Below are positions 56,630-64,000 of a stretch of 64,000 nucleotides of DNA, piece after piece. The position numbers were made by a program, and so were the translations under genes. Each line of letters begins with the position of its first letter. Positions within the stretch are counted from its first letter, which is position 1. The DNA is from Mesonia ostreae (GTDB taxonomy: Bacteria > Bacteroidota > Bacteroidia > Flavobacteriales > Flavobacteriaceae): contig NZ_JAVRBG010000007.1 of the NCBI RefSeq assembly GCF_031845265.1, positions 138,429 to 202,428 of the forward strand, read 5' to 3'. The notes under the pieces were generated by a model. That model searched no databases. It had not been told where the DNA came from and saw nothing but the letters and a program-made list of their open reading frames with translations.

Positions 56630-57919
56630 TTAGTTTGATGTTTGGCTCAAACTTGTCTTAAACAAAGTGGGAGCAATGATAATTTGTACCCATGCCCAGT
56701 TATTGGTAGAATCATTAGGTCTATTTGTTTTGATAAGACTCATACTTTCTGAAGCAAACATATGCGAATAACCTACATTTAGTTGTACGCTTTTCATCAG
56801 GTTTTGGGTGTAAACTACATCTAATTCTGTACCCAAATATGTATCAGCATCATCTATTAAGTCGGCGTTAGAAGTAAAATAATGTGCTTTAACAAGTAAA
56901 TTTGATTTCTCACCAGTTGTAAAAACAGCTTTTGCGTGGAGATCATGAAGACCTACACTATTTGCGTGATTGCCCACATAAAAATAATCCATAAAACCAT
57001 TAAACTTGTGATTGGTGCCATACAAAGGAAAAAACGATTTGTTTTTAGAATCTCCCTCTTGATTTGTTCCACTAAGAATTTCAACACCTAAACCATAAGA
57101 TATTTTCTCTGTTTTATAGATTCCTTCCAATGACAGTTGGTAGGCAGATAGGTCAGTAGACGGATTTATTTCGCCAAACTGATAGTAAGCGCTACCAGAA
57201 AAATTTATATTTTGAATAGGAAATGTAAAGTAGGAACCAGTGGTTTGTCTATAAGCAACACCATCTGCAATATCATTGGTCTCGCCTTTAAAATTTTGGA
57301 AGCCTGTATTCAAAAATAAAAAACTTGCAGAACTTCTTTCCCAAGACTTTTTAAGATATGCATACTGCATTGATTTGTAGGTAAAAAATCCTTTTATAGC
57401 ATAAGCATTACCTTCATTTTTTGCGTTTTCCTGACTAAAAGCACCACCAATATCCAACATAAAGTCTTCTTTTTTATATTTTACGATTACAGCATCGTGA
57501 AAACGACCTTGCATCGCCCAATCTAAGCCACCAAAAATGCGCTGGTCGTCATAAGAAATTACCTGTCTTCCTAATTTTGTAGACCAATTTTCATGTAGTT
57601 GTAATTCCGCCCAAGCTTGAAATAAAGAGAACGAATCATTACCATCTATTGGTAATATTTGGCGTGTATCTCCCCAAATACTTACATCTTGAACGGCTAT
57701 AAATAACGTTAGTTTTTCTGCTTTATACCCAATATTGAGACGTGTGCGTTGATTTACAAAAGCGGCGGGATTTGCATCCTCAGGAAATAAATTATTGTAG
57801 CCGTGTCTGTATTCAAAACGAGCTCTTACATCAGCATCTACTTCTAATGTTTGCGCGCTTATACTAAATGAAGTTAGCAGTATTAAAAAAAGTAATCTTA
57901 TCGTTTTTTGAGTCGCCAT
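56630..57919 (-). CDS. Alginate-export-family outer-membrane porin
   Basis: 429 aa. A signal peptide (about 1-22, ending SISAQ) and then the alginate-export-type barrel: VDADVRARFEYRHGYNNLF, NQRTRLNIGYKAEKLTLFIAVQDVSIWGD, then HENWSTKLGRQVISYDDQRIFGGLDWAMQGRFHDAVIVKY. The FQ-rich strand pattern covers the rest, and the C-terminus is not the usual Phe. Substrate unknown. Its upstream region carries a palindrome TGTTCT-N6-AGAACA. Confidence 0.8.
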   Translation of the reverse strand: MATQKTIRLLFLILLTSFSISAQTLEVDADVRARFEYRHGYNNLFPEDANPAAFVNQRTRLNIGYKAEKLTLFIAVQDVSIWGDTRQILPIDGNDSFSLFQAWAELQLHENWSTKLGRQVISYDDQRIFGGLDWAMQGRFHDAVIVKYKKEDFMLDIGGAFSQENAKNEGNAYAIKGFFTYKSMQYAYLKKSWERSSASFLFLNTGFQNFKGETNDIADGVAYRQTTGSYFTFPIQNINFSGSAYYQFGEINPSTDLSAYQLSLEGIYKTEKISYGLGVEILSGTNQEGDSKNKSFFPLYGTNHKFNGFMDYFYVGNHANSVGLHDLHAKAVFTTGEKSNLLVKAHYFTSNADLIDDADTYLGTELDVVYTQNLMKSVQLNVGYSHMFASESMSLIKTNRPNDSTNNWAWVQIIIAPTLFKTSLSQTSN

Positions 57920-58061
57920 TAGAGATATTTTTAATGATTATAACACAAAGATTGCCTATATAATTTTTAATAAAGGTGACTTTCATCATTTCTATAAACG
58001 AGTATTTTAAATTTTATTTTGGAATAGTATGCTTTATAAATTCATCTGTTTAGTAAGTTAA

Positions 58062-58079
58062 TGTTCTGTTTATAGAACA
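58062..58079. promoter_or_regulatory. Palindromic operator candidate upstream of the porin
   Basis: TGTTCT-GTTTAT-AGAACA, a perfect inverted repeat with a 6-nt spacer, 143 nt upstream of the porin ATG and 42 nt from the end of the DUF4153 gene. No regulator gene is adjacent. Confidence 0.35.
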
Positions 58080-58120
58080 ATTTAATGGTAAAATGATAAA
58101 CAGAAAATGCTTATATCGAT

Positions 58121-59869
58121 TTAAGGCTCTTTATACTGTATAAGTACATAAGCATTTAGATGGTTCAAAATAAGGCTTGTCTTCCCTTTTTTTTCAAAAT
58201 CAAAACTCTTGAGGATTAATTTATAATTCCCTACATCATTAGAAAAAGCATAGGTGAAAGCTTCTTCTGGCGCATTGGAAAAGTCTTGGTATTTAGAAAG
58301 CGTGTCTAAAAGTTCTTCGTCTACATCAAACTGAAATAAAACAATTTCTTCTTCCTTTAAAATCAATTGATTTGCAGTATGGGTTAAGGTGTAGTTGGAA
58401 GATCCATTAGCTCCTAGATTTAACTCTAATAAGTCTTCGTAACCTTTAATATCTAGCTGGAGCGGTTTATTGTAATTGTATTGATTGTAATAAAAGCGAT
58501 CATTTTGATAAGTATTGACGCTGGGAAAAAGCGGAGTAGTCTCTTTTCCGTAAAGAGAATCTAATAAAAATTTTCCTGCGTTGTAATTGCTCGTGACATA
58601 ATCGGTTTTAAAACCTATAGATTTATCTATCAAATAAAGCTTGTCCCTTTCCTTTAAATAACCTGCAATGCTTTTAAATTGGGTTGCTTCTTCGTGAGAA
58701 ATAAGCTCATCGCCTTGCGTTTTGATTTTCAAAACCAGTTGTTTAAATTCAGATACTTGCGCTTGTATAGCAACGTTAAAAGCACTCCAAGGTCCGTATG
58801 AAGACAGGAGACATAACACAAAAAGTGAAATAGGAAAAACAACCAATCTTTTCTTTTTACTGAAAAGCATATAGATACTCATACCTAAAATCCAACCTGC
58901 CAAAAGCACTAAGAAATACCTGTTTTCCGTAAAGTTATAATCACTTATTCGTGTATAAATAGCTACGGAAAGCAAAACCAATAATGGCAATAATAACAGA
59001 TAAAATGTAGGATAAAACTTTTTAACGAGGAAACTGGAATGTGTTTTCCTAATGGGTTCAATAATAATCTGAATAATAAATCCTATAATCGCCAAAATGC
59101 TAATTAGGTAAGAAACCCAACCTTGAGGAAGCTCCCAAGCCAAAACAATTTTGATGGTATACGCATAAACAATAATAAGATACAGCGCCAAAATGGGAAT
59201 GAGAATATACTTTAAGAATACATCTAGGGCCTTGCTATAATGCAGCTCTTGAGTCTCGTGAATTTTCTTCGGAAAATCTGACAAGTAGATAAATGTGTTG
59301 ATTACGCCCAGGCAAAACACATACAATTCCGCATAAATATCACCATCAATATGTACTGAAAATAGGTTGTCTATCGCCAAAATTGCAAGTGCAATCCCAG
59401 CATAAATCACTATAGAAAACAACGCACTTCGCGCAATTGCCGTTATGATATTTTGTAAGTAATTCCAATAATCTATTTTATCCCATTGCTTTATAAAGGG
59501 TGCAAAAAAGATAAAAATATGTCCTGCAAAAAAGAGTAAAAACCAACGCATATAAACTATGGGGTTTAAATCAATTTCATCTTCTGGAAATAAAAAATAA
59601 TAAATTACCAATAAGCCAAGTACACTTATCTTTAAGAGCCAGCCCATTTTCTTATTCGATAAGCTCTCTGAAGCAAATTGGGCTCCAATCAACCAGCTTA
59701 CGCCCAAGATTAGCGTAAATATTTCTGAGGTAAATTCGTCAAAAACTTGAGCTTCAAGTTCAATTAAAATAATAACAAAAATACTTCCCAATGCAGACCA
59801 AGCGATAGTAATAGGAAACCGTTTAAAAGCGCTAATGGCTTTAGAAGGTAGTTCGTTAAAATATTTCAT
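58121..59869 (-). CDS. DUF4153 membrane protein
   Basis: 582 aa. About eleven to twelve membrane helices fill residues 20-360, in the spacing of the DUF4153 family (VSWLIGAQFASESLSNKKMGW, then VYMRWFLLFFAGHIFIFFAPFI). A C-terminal about 200-residue soluble domain follows (LYLIDKSIGFKTDYVTSNYNAG ...), probably periplasmic. Function unknown. The serine hydrolase gene precedes it by 9 nt in the same direction, so they form one unit. Confidence 0.85.
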   Translation of the reverse strand: MKYFNELPSKAISAFKRFPITIAWSALGSIFVIILIELEAQVFDEFTSEIFTLILGVSWLIGAQFASESLSNKKMGWLLKISVLGLLVIYYFLFPEDEIDLNPIVYMRWFLLFFAGHIFIFFAPFIKQWDKIDYWNYLQNIITAIARSALFSIVIYAGIALAILAIDNLFSVHIDGDIYAELYVFCLGVINTFIYLSDFPKKIHETQELHYSKALDVFLKYILIPILALYLIIVYAYTIKIVLAWELPQGWVSYLISILAIIGFIIQIIIEPIRKTHSSFLVKKFYPTFYLLLLPLLVLLSVAIYTRISDYNFTENRYFLVLLAGWILGMSIYMLFSKKKRLVVFPISLFVLCLLSSYGPWSAFNVAIQAQVSEFKQLVLKIKTQGDELISHEEATQFKSIAGYLKERDKLYLIDKSIGFKTDYVTSNYNAGKFLLDSLYGKETTPLFPSVNTYQNDRFYYNQYNYNKPLQLDIKGYEDLLELNLGANGSSNYTLTHTANQLILKEEEIVLFQFDVDEELLDTLSKYQDFSNAPEEAFTYAFSNDVGNYKLILKSFDFEKKGKTSLILNHLNAYVLIQYKEP

Positions 59870-59878
59870 GACTTCAGG

Positions 59879-61021
59879 TTAAAGTTGTAGCATATGATAC
59901 GCTCCTTCCACGTAAGTATAAAAGTCATCTGTAAAAGCTCGGTCGTTTGAATAACCTGCACGTTGGTGACCTAAACGTACCACAATTACATCATCTTCAG
60001 GAATGCTAATCACATATTGTCCTAAAATACCACGCATCACAAACATTTTTTTGTTGAGGTAATTGCTCAACCAAAAACCATAACCATATTCCGGACTTTC
60101 TTTAAACCGCGGTTGGATGGAAGTCGCTACAAAACTAGAGTCTAATAAAGTTTCTCCATTCCATTTTCCATCCTGCATATAGAGCTTTCCAAATTTGGCA
60201 AAATCTCTTGCATTGCTGGCAATGCAACAGTAGGCTTTTTCTTCTCCGTCTTGATCATCATCCAACTGCCAAAACGCATCGGTTTGCATTCCCATAGGTT
60301 TCCAGAAACTTTCGCTTAAATAATCAGACAAGGTTTTCTGACTCGCTTTGGCTATGATCATAGCTAAAAGCTGCGTGTTTCCGCTAAGGTATTTATACGC
60401 TTTACCCGGTTCTTCCTCTACTTTTAAAGATAAAATGAGGTCTTTAATATCGTCATCTAAATAAGCGCGCGCAGTCATTGAAAACGGACTGTAATAATTT
60501 TCTTCCCAATTGAGTCCAGAAGACATGGAGGATAAGTCGCCCACGCTAAGGCGTTTATCAAATTGCGGATAGAAATCTGCCACGGGTTGATCCAAACCTT
60601 TTATAAAACCGTCTTGAATGGCTTTTCCTAAAAGTGCAGAGGTAATGCTTTTCGCCATAGAAAACGAGTTGGTATGGGCAGTTTTGTTGTAATCTTCTGC
60701 GTAGTCTTCGTACCAAATGCTATCGTTTTTAATGATTAAGAATGCGACGCTTTCTAGTTCTTTGTTGGTAGATTTTAATTTTTGTGTCGCTTCCGCGGAA
60801 TTATACTCAGCATGTAAAGGCCAGGTCTGAGTTTTTCCTGAAGTTTTAATCGTACGATTATCAAACTCGGTATAATCGTCAATGTATGCGGTTTTATATC
60901 CATTTAAGTAAGTAATTCTTACCCCTCGTAAAATATATTCGGCATCAAAAATATAAAGAAAGATCACTGCCAGACCCAAAATAAAAAGGAAGCCAAGCAA
61001 AAGTTTTTTAAGGATTTTCAT
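59879..61021 (-). CDS. Serine hydrolase of the beta-lactamase class C/PBP4 fold, membrane-anchored
   Basis: 380 aa from the ATG at 61021. One N-terminal helix (about 5-27, a signal anchor) precedes the hydrolase domain. The SxxK site is SMAKSITSAL, the YxN motif is YLSGNTQ, and the third box position is HQRAG. These are the catalytic elements of the family, which includes penicillin-binding and esterase-type enzymes. It contains the core TTCCGCGGAA at 60791-60800. It lies just upstream of the DUF4153 gene. Confidence 0.88.
   Translation of the reverse strand: MKILKKLLLGFLFILGLAVIFLYIFDAEYILRGVRITYLNGYKTAYIDDYTEFDNRTIKTSGKTQTWPLHAEYNSAEATQKLKSTNKELESVAFLIIKNDSIWYEDYAEDYNKTAHTNSFSMAKSITSALLGKAIQDGFIKGLDQPVADFYPQFDKRLSVGDLSSMSSGLNWEENYYSPFSMTARAYLDDDIKDLILSLKVEEEPGKAYKYLSGNTQLLAMIIAKASQKTLSDYLSESFWKPMGMQTDAFWQLDDDQDGEEKAYCCIASNARDFAKFGKLYMQDGKWNGETLLDSSFVATSIQPRFKESPEYGYGFWLSNYLNKKMFVMRGILGQYVISIPEDDVIVVRLGHQRAGYSNDRAFTDDFYTYVEGAYHMLQL
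60791..60800. repeat. Iterated palindrome TTCCGCGGAA (in the serine hydrolase)
   Basis: The core of the palindrome, in a sequence read as NSAEA. Confidence 0.8.
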
Positions 61022-61153
61022 AAAAACGTACAAGAATTAGCGTTAACGTTTAAAGATATTAAAAATCTAAATTAAAGGATGCTGGTTTGCGGTGGTTTTG
61101 TGTTTGCTTTGTCTATTTTTTATCGTGGATGATCCTCAATCATTTCCCAACTG

Positions 61154-62113
61154 TTACGACCATCTCATTTCCACCCATTTTTTTTGTTCTGCTGCTGTAA
61201 GAAACGTCCAAGCAACTATTCGGCTACTTTTATTTCCAGTTCCCATGGGAATCTCTTTGATTTCTTTGGCTTCCACCTTTTTTAATAAAGTATGAATTCC
61301 TTTAAGATGAGCTTTTTTAGATACTAAAGTCGAAAACCAATAGATGTTTTTAGCAAAATTTCTACTTTCCCAAATCATATTCTGAATAAACTTAACTTCT
61401 CCGCCTTCATAGATGAGCTCATTAGTCATCCCCGAAAAATTGAGTTGAGGTGTTTTTATTTTTTTACCCGATAGATTTTTTACCTTTCTTCGAGTTCCCT
61501 TTTGTGCTTCTTCTAACGACGCGTGAAATGGAGGATTACAAACTACCACGTCAATTTTATCTTCTTCATTGAGAATACCTTTAAAAAGATTACGCGGATC
61601 TTTTTGCAGCCTACAATCAATATTTTTTTTAAGGGAAGGATTAGAGTTGACAATGTTTTTTGCTGATGCAATAGAGGTTGAATCAACATCTGATGCTATA
61701 AATTTCCATCCATACTCTACTACTCCAATAATAGGGTAGATGCAACTTGAACCTACGCCAAGATCAAAAGATGTGATTTTATTGCCTGTGGGAATCTTAT
61801 CCTTATTGTTTTCGGCCAGTAAATCTGCGATATGATGAATGTAATCTGCTCTTCCAGGAATAGGCGGACATAAATTCTCATCGGGGAAATTCCAGTTTTT
61901 TATACCGTAATAATGCTGAAGTAAGGCTTGGTTGAGAAGCTTCACCGCTAAGGGATTGGAAAAATCGATAGATTCTACGCCAAATTTATTGAGTTTTATA
62001 TGCGCTTTTAATTCAGGTTTTACCTTAATTAATGCTTCAAGATCATACCGCTCTCGGTTTTTATTTCTGGCGTGTAATCTTGTTTTTTCCTGTTTTTGTT
62101 TTTCTGAAGGCAT
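61154..62113 (-). CDS. rlmF: 23S rRNA (adenine(1618)-N6)-methyltransferase
   Basis: 319 aa. The N-terminus carries LHARNKNRERYDLEALIKVKPEL and the family FSNPLAVKLLNQALL. The SAM-binding segment is SFDLGVGSSCIYPIIG, and the adenine-target motif is DVVCNPPFHASLEEA (NPPF). These place it in the RlmF/YbiN family. It is a single gene on the minus strand. Confidence 0.92.
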   Translation of the reverse strand: MPSEKQKQEKTRLHARNKNRERYDLEALIKVKPELKAHIKLNKFGVESIDFSNPLAVKLLNQALLQHYYGIKNWNFPDENLCPPIPGRADYIHHIADLLAENNKDKIPTGNKITSFDLGVGSSCIYPIIGVVEYGWKFIASDVDSTSIASAKNIVNSNPSLKKNIDCRLQKDPRNLFKGILNEEDKIDVVVCNPPFHASLEEAQKGTRRKVKNLSGKKIKTPQLNFSGMTNELIYEGGEVKFIQNMIWESRNFAKNIYWFSTLVSKKAHLKGIHTLLKKVEAKEIKEIPMGTGNKSSRIVAWTFLTAAEQKKWVEMRWS

Positions 62114-62267
62114 GAGTTATTTTTAATGAAGTATTGATACTTATGAATATGAAATGTTGAATAGGTACGGAAATAATTCCGTCAAGAAAAGTAGTTTTTC
62201 TATTTATAAGCTTACTCGGTAAATATACGCAACGAGTAATATGAACTCGAGTATCTATTTAAAAATC

Positions 62268-62750
62268 CTAAAACAAAGACTGTTGCTTTGCAGGACTTTC
62301 GTGTTCTAAGAGCCACTTTTTTCGCCAAAGTCCGCCAACATAACCCGTGAGAGAACCATCGCTGCCAATAACGCGATGACACGGAACTACAATCCATACG
62401 GGATTTTTTCCGTTAGCCGAAGCTACTGCTCTAATCGCTTTAGGGTCGCCTAGTTGTTTAGAAAGTTCTAAATAAGACATGGTTTTTCCGTAGGGAATGT
62501 TAAGCAAAACTTTCCAAACACGCTGCTGAAATGGAGTGCCTTCAAGCTGAATAGGAAAATTAAATTCTTTTAGCTCTCCCTTAAAATAGCTTTCTAATTG
62601 CTGGGCAACTTCTAATAACTCAGCATCTTGAATCAACGCTTTCGGAGCTTCAGATAAGATATTAATCTTCTCTACGCCATTTTTATTTCCTTCTATAAGA
62701 GCAGTTCCAATAGGGGTTTTAAGATGATAATTACTGTTCTTTCTTGTCAT
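62268..62750 (-). CDS. ogt: Methylated-DNA-protein-cysteine methyltransferase
   Basis: 160 aa. The suicide-repair active site is IVVPCHRVIGSDGSLTGYVGG, with the acceptor cysteine in PCHRV. The DNA-binding helix TPFQQRVWKVLLNIPYGKTMSY is before it. It removes O6-alkyl groups from guanine. Its start lies inside the end of the CNNM gene (20-nt overlap), so the two are co-transcribed. Confidence 0.95.
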   Translation of the reverse strand: MTRKNSNYHLKTPIGTALIEGNKNGVEKINILSEAPKALIQDAELLEVAQQLESYFKGELKEFNFPIQLEGTPFQQRVWKVLLNIPYGKTMSYLELSKQLGDPKAIRAVASANGKNPVWIVVPCHRVIGSDGSLTGYVGGLWRKKWLLEHESPAKQQSLF

Positions 62751-63837
62751 CTTTTTCGCCTGTAAATAATCCCATGTGTTTGGCGCGTTTCTCCCAGTTC
62801 TTACGGGCTAAAAGTTGCATATCTTCAATATTATCGCTCTCGTCCATAATCTCTAATCCTAGAAGTGTTTCAATAATATCTTCCATAGTAATAAGGCCTA
62901 CTGTATTTCCAAATTCATCGGTCACCATGGCAAGGTGAGATTTTTTGTCAATAAACAATTCAAACAACTTAGGAATAGGTGTTTGGTAATGTGCAATTAG
63001 AACTTCTTTTTTTAGTTCAACCAAGGTATCTTCTCCTTTTTCTTCAATCATATGTTCTAAAATTTCATCTTTTAAAACAAAGCCTGTAATATTATTGGGC
63101 GTGGTTTTATAAATGGGAATCCTAGAGAATTTTAAATTTTTATGCGTCGCAATAAAGTCTTTAATGCTGGTATCTTCTTCAACAGTTAAAGCTACAGAAA
63201 ACGGAGTCATTACATCTTTTGCCAAAACCGATTTAAAAACGAGCATATTTTTAATGTACGTAGATTCGTTTTCTTGAAAAACGCCTTCTTTTTCGGCAGA
63301 TTCTGTAATTGCCATAAACTCTTCTCTGCTCATGGTGTTGGCGTGAGCCGATTTACCAATAAGTTTGGTGGTAAGCAATAACAACCACAAAATACCAGTA
63401 TATTTAAGCGGAAAAATAATGATGCGTAGTGTTTTTGCAGTGAAATTACCTAAAGATTTCCAGTAACTAGCGCCAATGGTTTTAGGAATAATTTCTGATA
63501 AAATCAAGATGAGAATCGTCATTATAGCCGAAACCAATCCTACAAAATTGATTCCTAAAAGCGAATAATCATAGCCTCCTTCAATGGCCATTTGTCCTGC
63601 TTGGTTTCCTACTAAAATAGCTCCTACGGTATGTGCAATGGTGTTAAGTGTTAAAATTGCGGTAAGCGGGACGTCTACATCTTTTTTATATTCAGCTAAA
63701 GTTTTTGCATAGCTTTTGCCCTCTTTGGTTTTTATACGAATAAAAGTAGGAGTAAAGCTGAGTAGTGCTGCTTCTAAAATTGAGCATAAAAAAGAAATAA
63801 AAATAGAAATAAATGCAAAGAGTATGAGTAAAGTCAT
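62731..63837 (-). CDS. CNNM/HlyC-type membrane protein with CBS domains
   Basis: 368 aa. The N-terminal DUF21 (CNNM) domain has four membrane helices (about residues 3-23, 60-80, 91-112, 130-155). A CBS pair is visible as KDVMTPFSVALTVEEDTSIKDFI and IPKLFELFIDKKSHLAMVTDEFGNTVGLITMEDIIETLLG. The family is linked to magnesium/cation homeostasis. The C-terminal CorC/HlyC domain is missing or very short. ogt follows with a 20-nt overlap. The window ends 163 nt upstream of its start, with no further gene visible. Confidence 0.9.
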   Translation of the reverse strand: MTLLILFAFISIFISFLCSILEAALLSFTPTFIRIKTKEGKSYAKTLAEYKKDVDVPLTAILTLNTIAHTVGAILVGNQAGQMAIEGGYDYSLLGINFVGLVSAIMTILILILSEIIPKTIGASYWKSLGNFTAKTLRIIIFPLKYTGILWLLLLTTKLIGKSAHANTMSREEFMAITESAEKEGVFQENESTYIKNMLVFKSVLAKDVMTPFSVALTVEEDTSIKDFIATHKNLKFSRIPIYKTTPNNITGFVLKDEILEHMIEEKGEDTLVELKKEVLIAHYQTPIPKLFELFIDKKSHLAMVTDEFGNTVGLITMEDIIETLLGLEIMDESDNIEDMQLLARKNWEKRAKHMGLFTGEKDDKKEQ

Positions 63838-64000
63838 GAAGCTTAATTATTTGCAACAAGATAAAAATTTTTATGACTGCAAGTCTTAATTTATTTCTAA
63901 AATTTAAATAGGCTGTTTACAATTATATGCTAGATTCAAGTAATAAACGCAACTTTTGAGTTAAACAAAAGTTTTTCCATCATTTCTAATGGTGTATCAA

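Overview
The window looks like a chromosomal segment from a marine-type member of the Flavobacteriaceae (Bacteroidota). The base composition is AT-rich. Promoters, where visible, carry the Bacteroidota -7 motif TAnnTTTG. L32 lacks zinc cysteines, several lipoproteins have acidic residues after the lipobox cysteine, and the gene set is family-typical: gldH, a PID-CTERM-like protein, an alginate-export-type porin, a QEGLA-motif peptidase and an HU-SPOR protein. I cannot assign a genus. No rRNA, CRISPR array, prophage or intact insertion sequence was seen. There is one tRNA (anticodon CAT).

Layout. Positions 1-629 hold the end of an outer-membrane barrel, followed by about 700 bp of composite palindromic repeats and dusB. 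The stretch 2.4-7.8 kb has two microsatellite-like tandem repeats, then rbfA/ftsX-type permease, mce, the tRNA, a PID-CTERM-like small protein, ribE, pdxA and DUF177-rpmF. The stretch 8-11 kb is a fatty-acid initiation block (fabH, accB, accC). The stretch 11.2-20.4 kb is housekeeping: mtgA with a GreA/B-like partner, asd, mscL, alr-tdk, an acidic protein coupled to rsmI, a 4Fe-4S UDG-like protein and recJ. At 20.7-21.3 kb lies a HigB-type toxin whose antitoxin gene is frameshifted. The stretch 22-24.4 kb carries lpxH, queD with a coupled 31-codon membrane ORF, and a 2OG-Fe(II) oxygenase. At 24.5-27.6 kb a MoxR-type ATPase and a VWA protein are separated by a DUF559 endonuclease gene lying between inverted hairpin repeats. 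At 27.9-34.1 kb a minus-strand run comprises a QEGLA peptidase, an ATP-grasp ligase, a zinc deacylase, a MATE exporter and an EamA transporter. The stretch 34-43.8 kb has a thioesterase, the HU-SPOR protein, dprA, a lipoprotein, trpS, plsC, an ECF sigma factor with a trans-envelope-looking partner, and recA. The stretch 44-52.8 kb has a 30-codon ORF between hairpins, trhO, ricT-gldH-pbp1A and a CoA-transferase pair split by a decayed four-helix-bundle (S23/IVS) gene. The stretch 52.8-64 kb holds a sterol desaturase, a double ABC ATPase, an exonuclease, the alginate-type porin, a DUF4153 protein, a serine hydrolase, rlmF, ogt and a CNNM/CBS protein.

How it works together. Most genes are core functions: envelope synthesis (accB/C, fabH, plsC, lpxH, alr, mtgA, PBP1A), tRNA and rRNA modification (dusB, rsmI, rlmF, trhO, queD), recombination and repair (recA, recJ, dprA, ogt, UDG-like) and gliding/type IX (gldH). 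The accessory signal lies in small inserted units and repeats: a DUF559 unit with inverted hairpin ends inside an otherwise contiguous operon, an S23-family pseudogene inside another operon, an exact 90-bp inverted pair 11.7 kb apart, and a highly iterated palindrome TTCCGCGGAA. The palindrome occurs six times and in five minus-strand genes is read in the same phase as (A)SAE. The best candidates for undescribed biology are the DUF559 unit, the QEGLA/ATP-grasp/deacylase operon, the sigma-factor partner that combines an inner-membrane anchor with a beta-barrel, and the 30-codon ORF upstream of trhO. Coordinates come from reading the sequence by eye; short sites may be off by a base or two.
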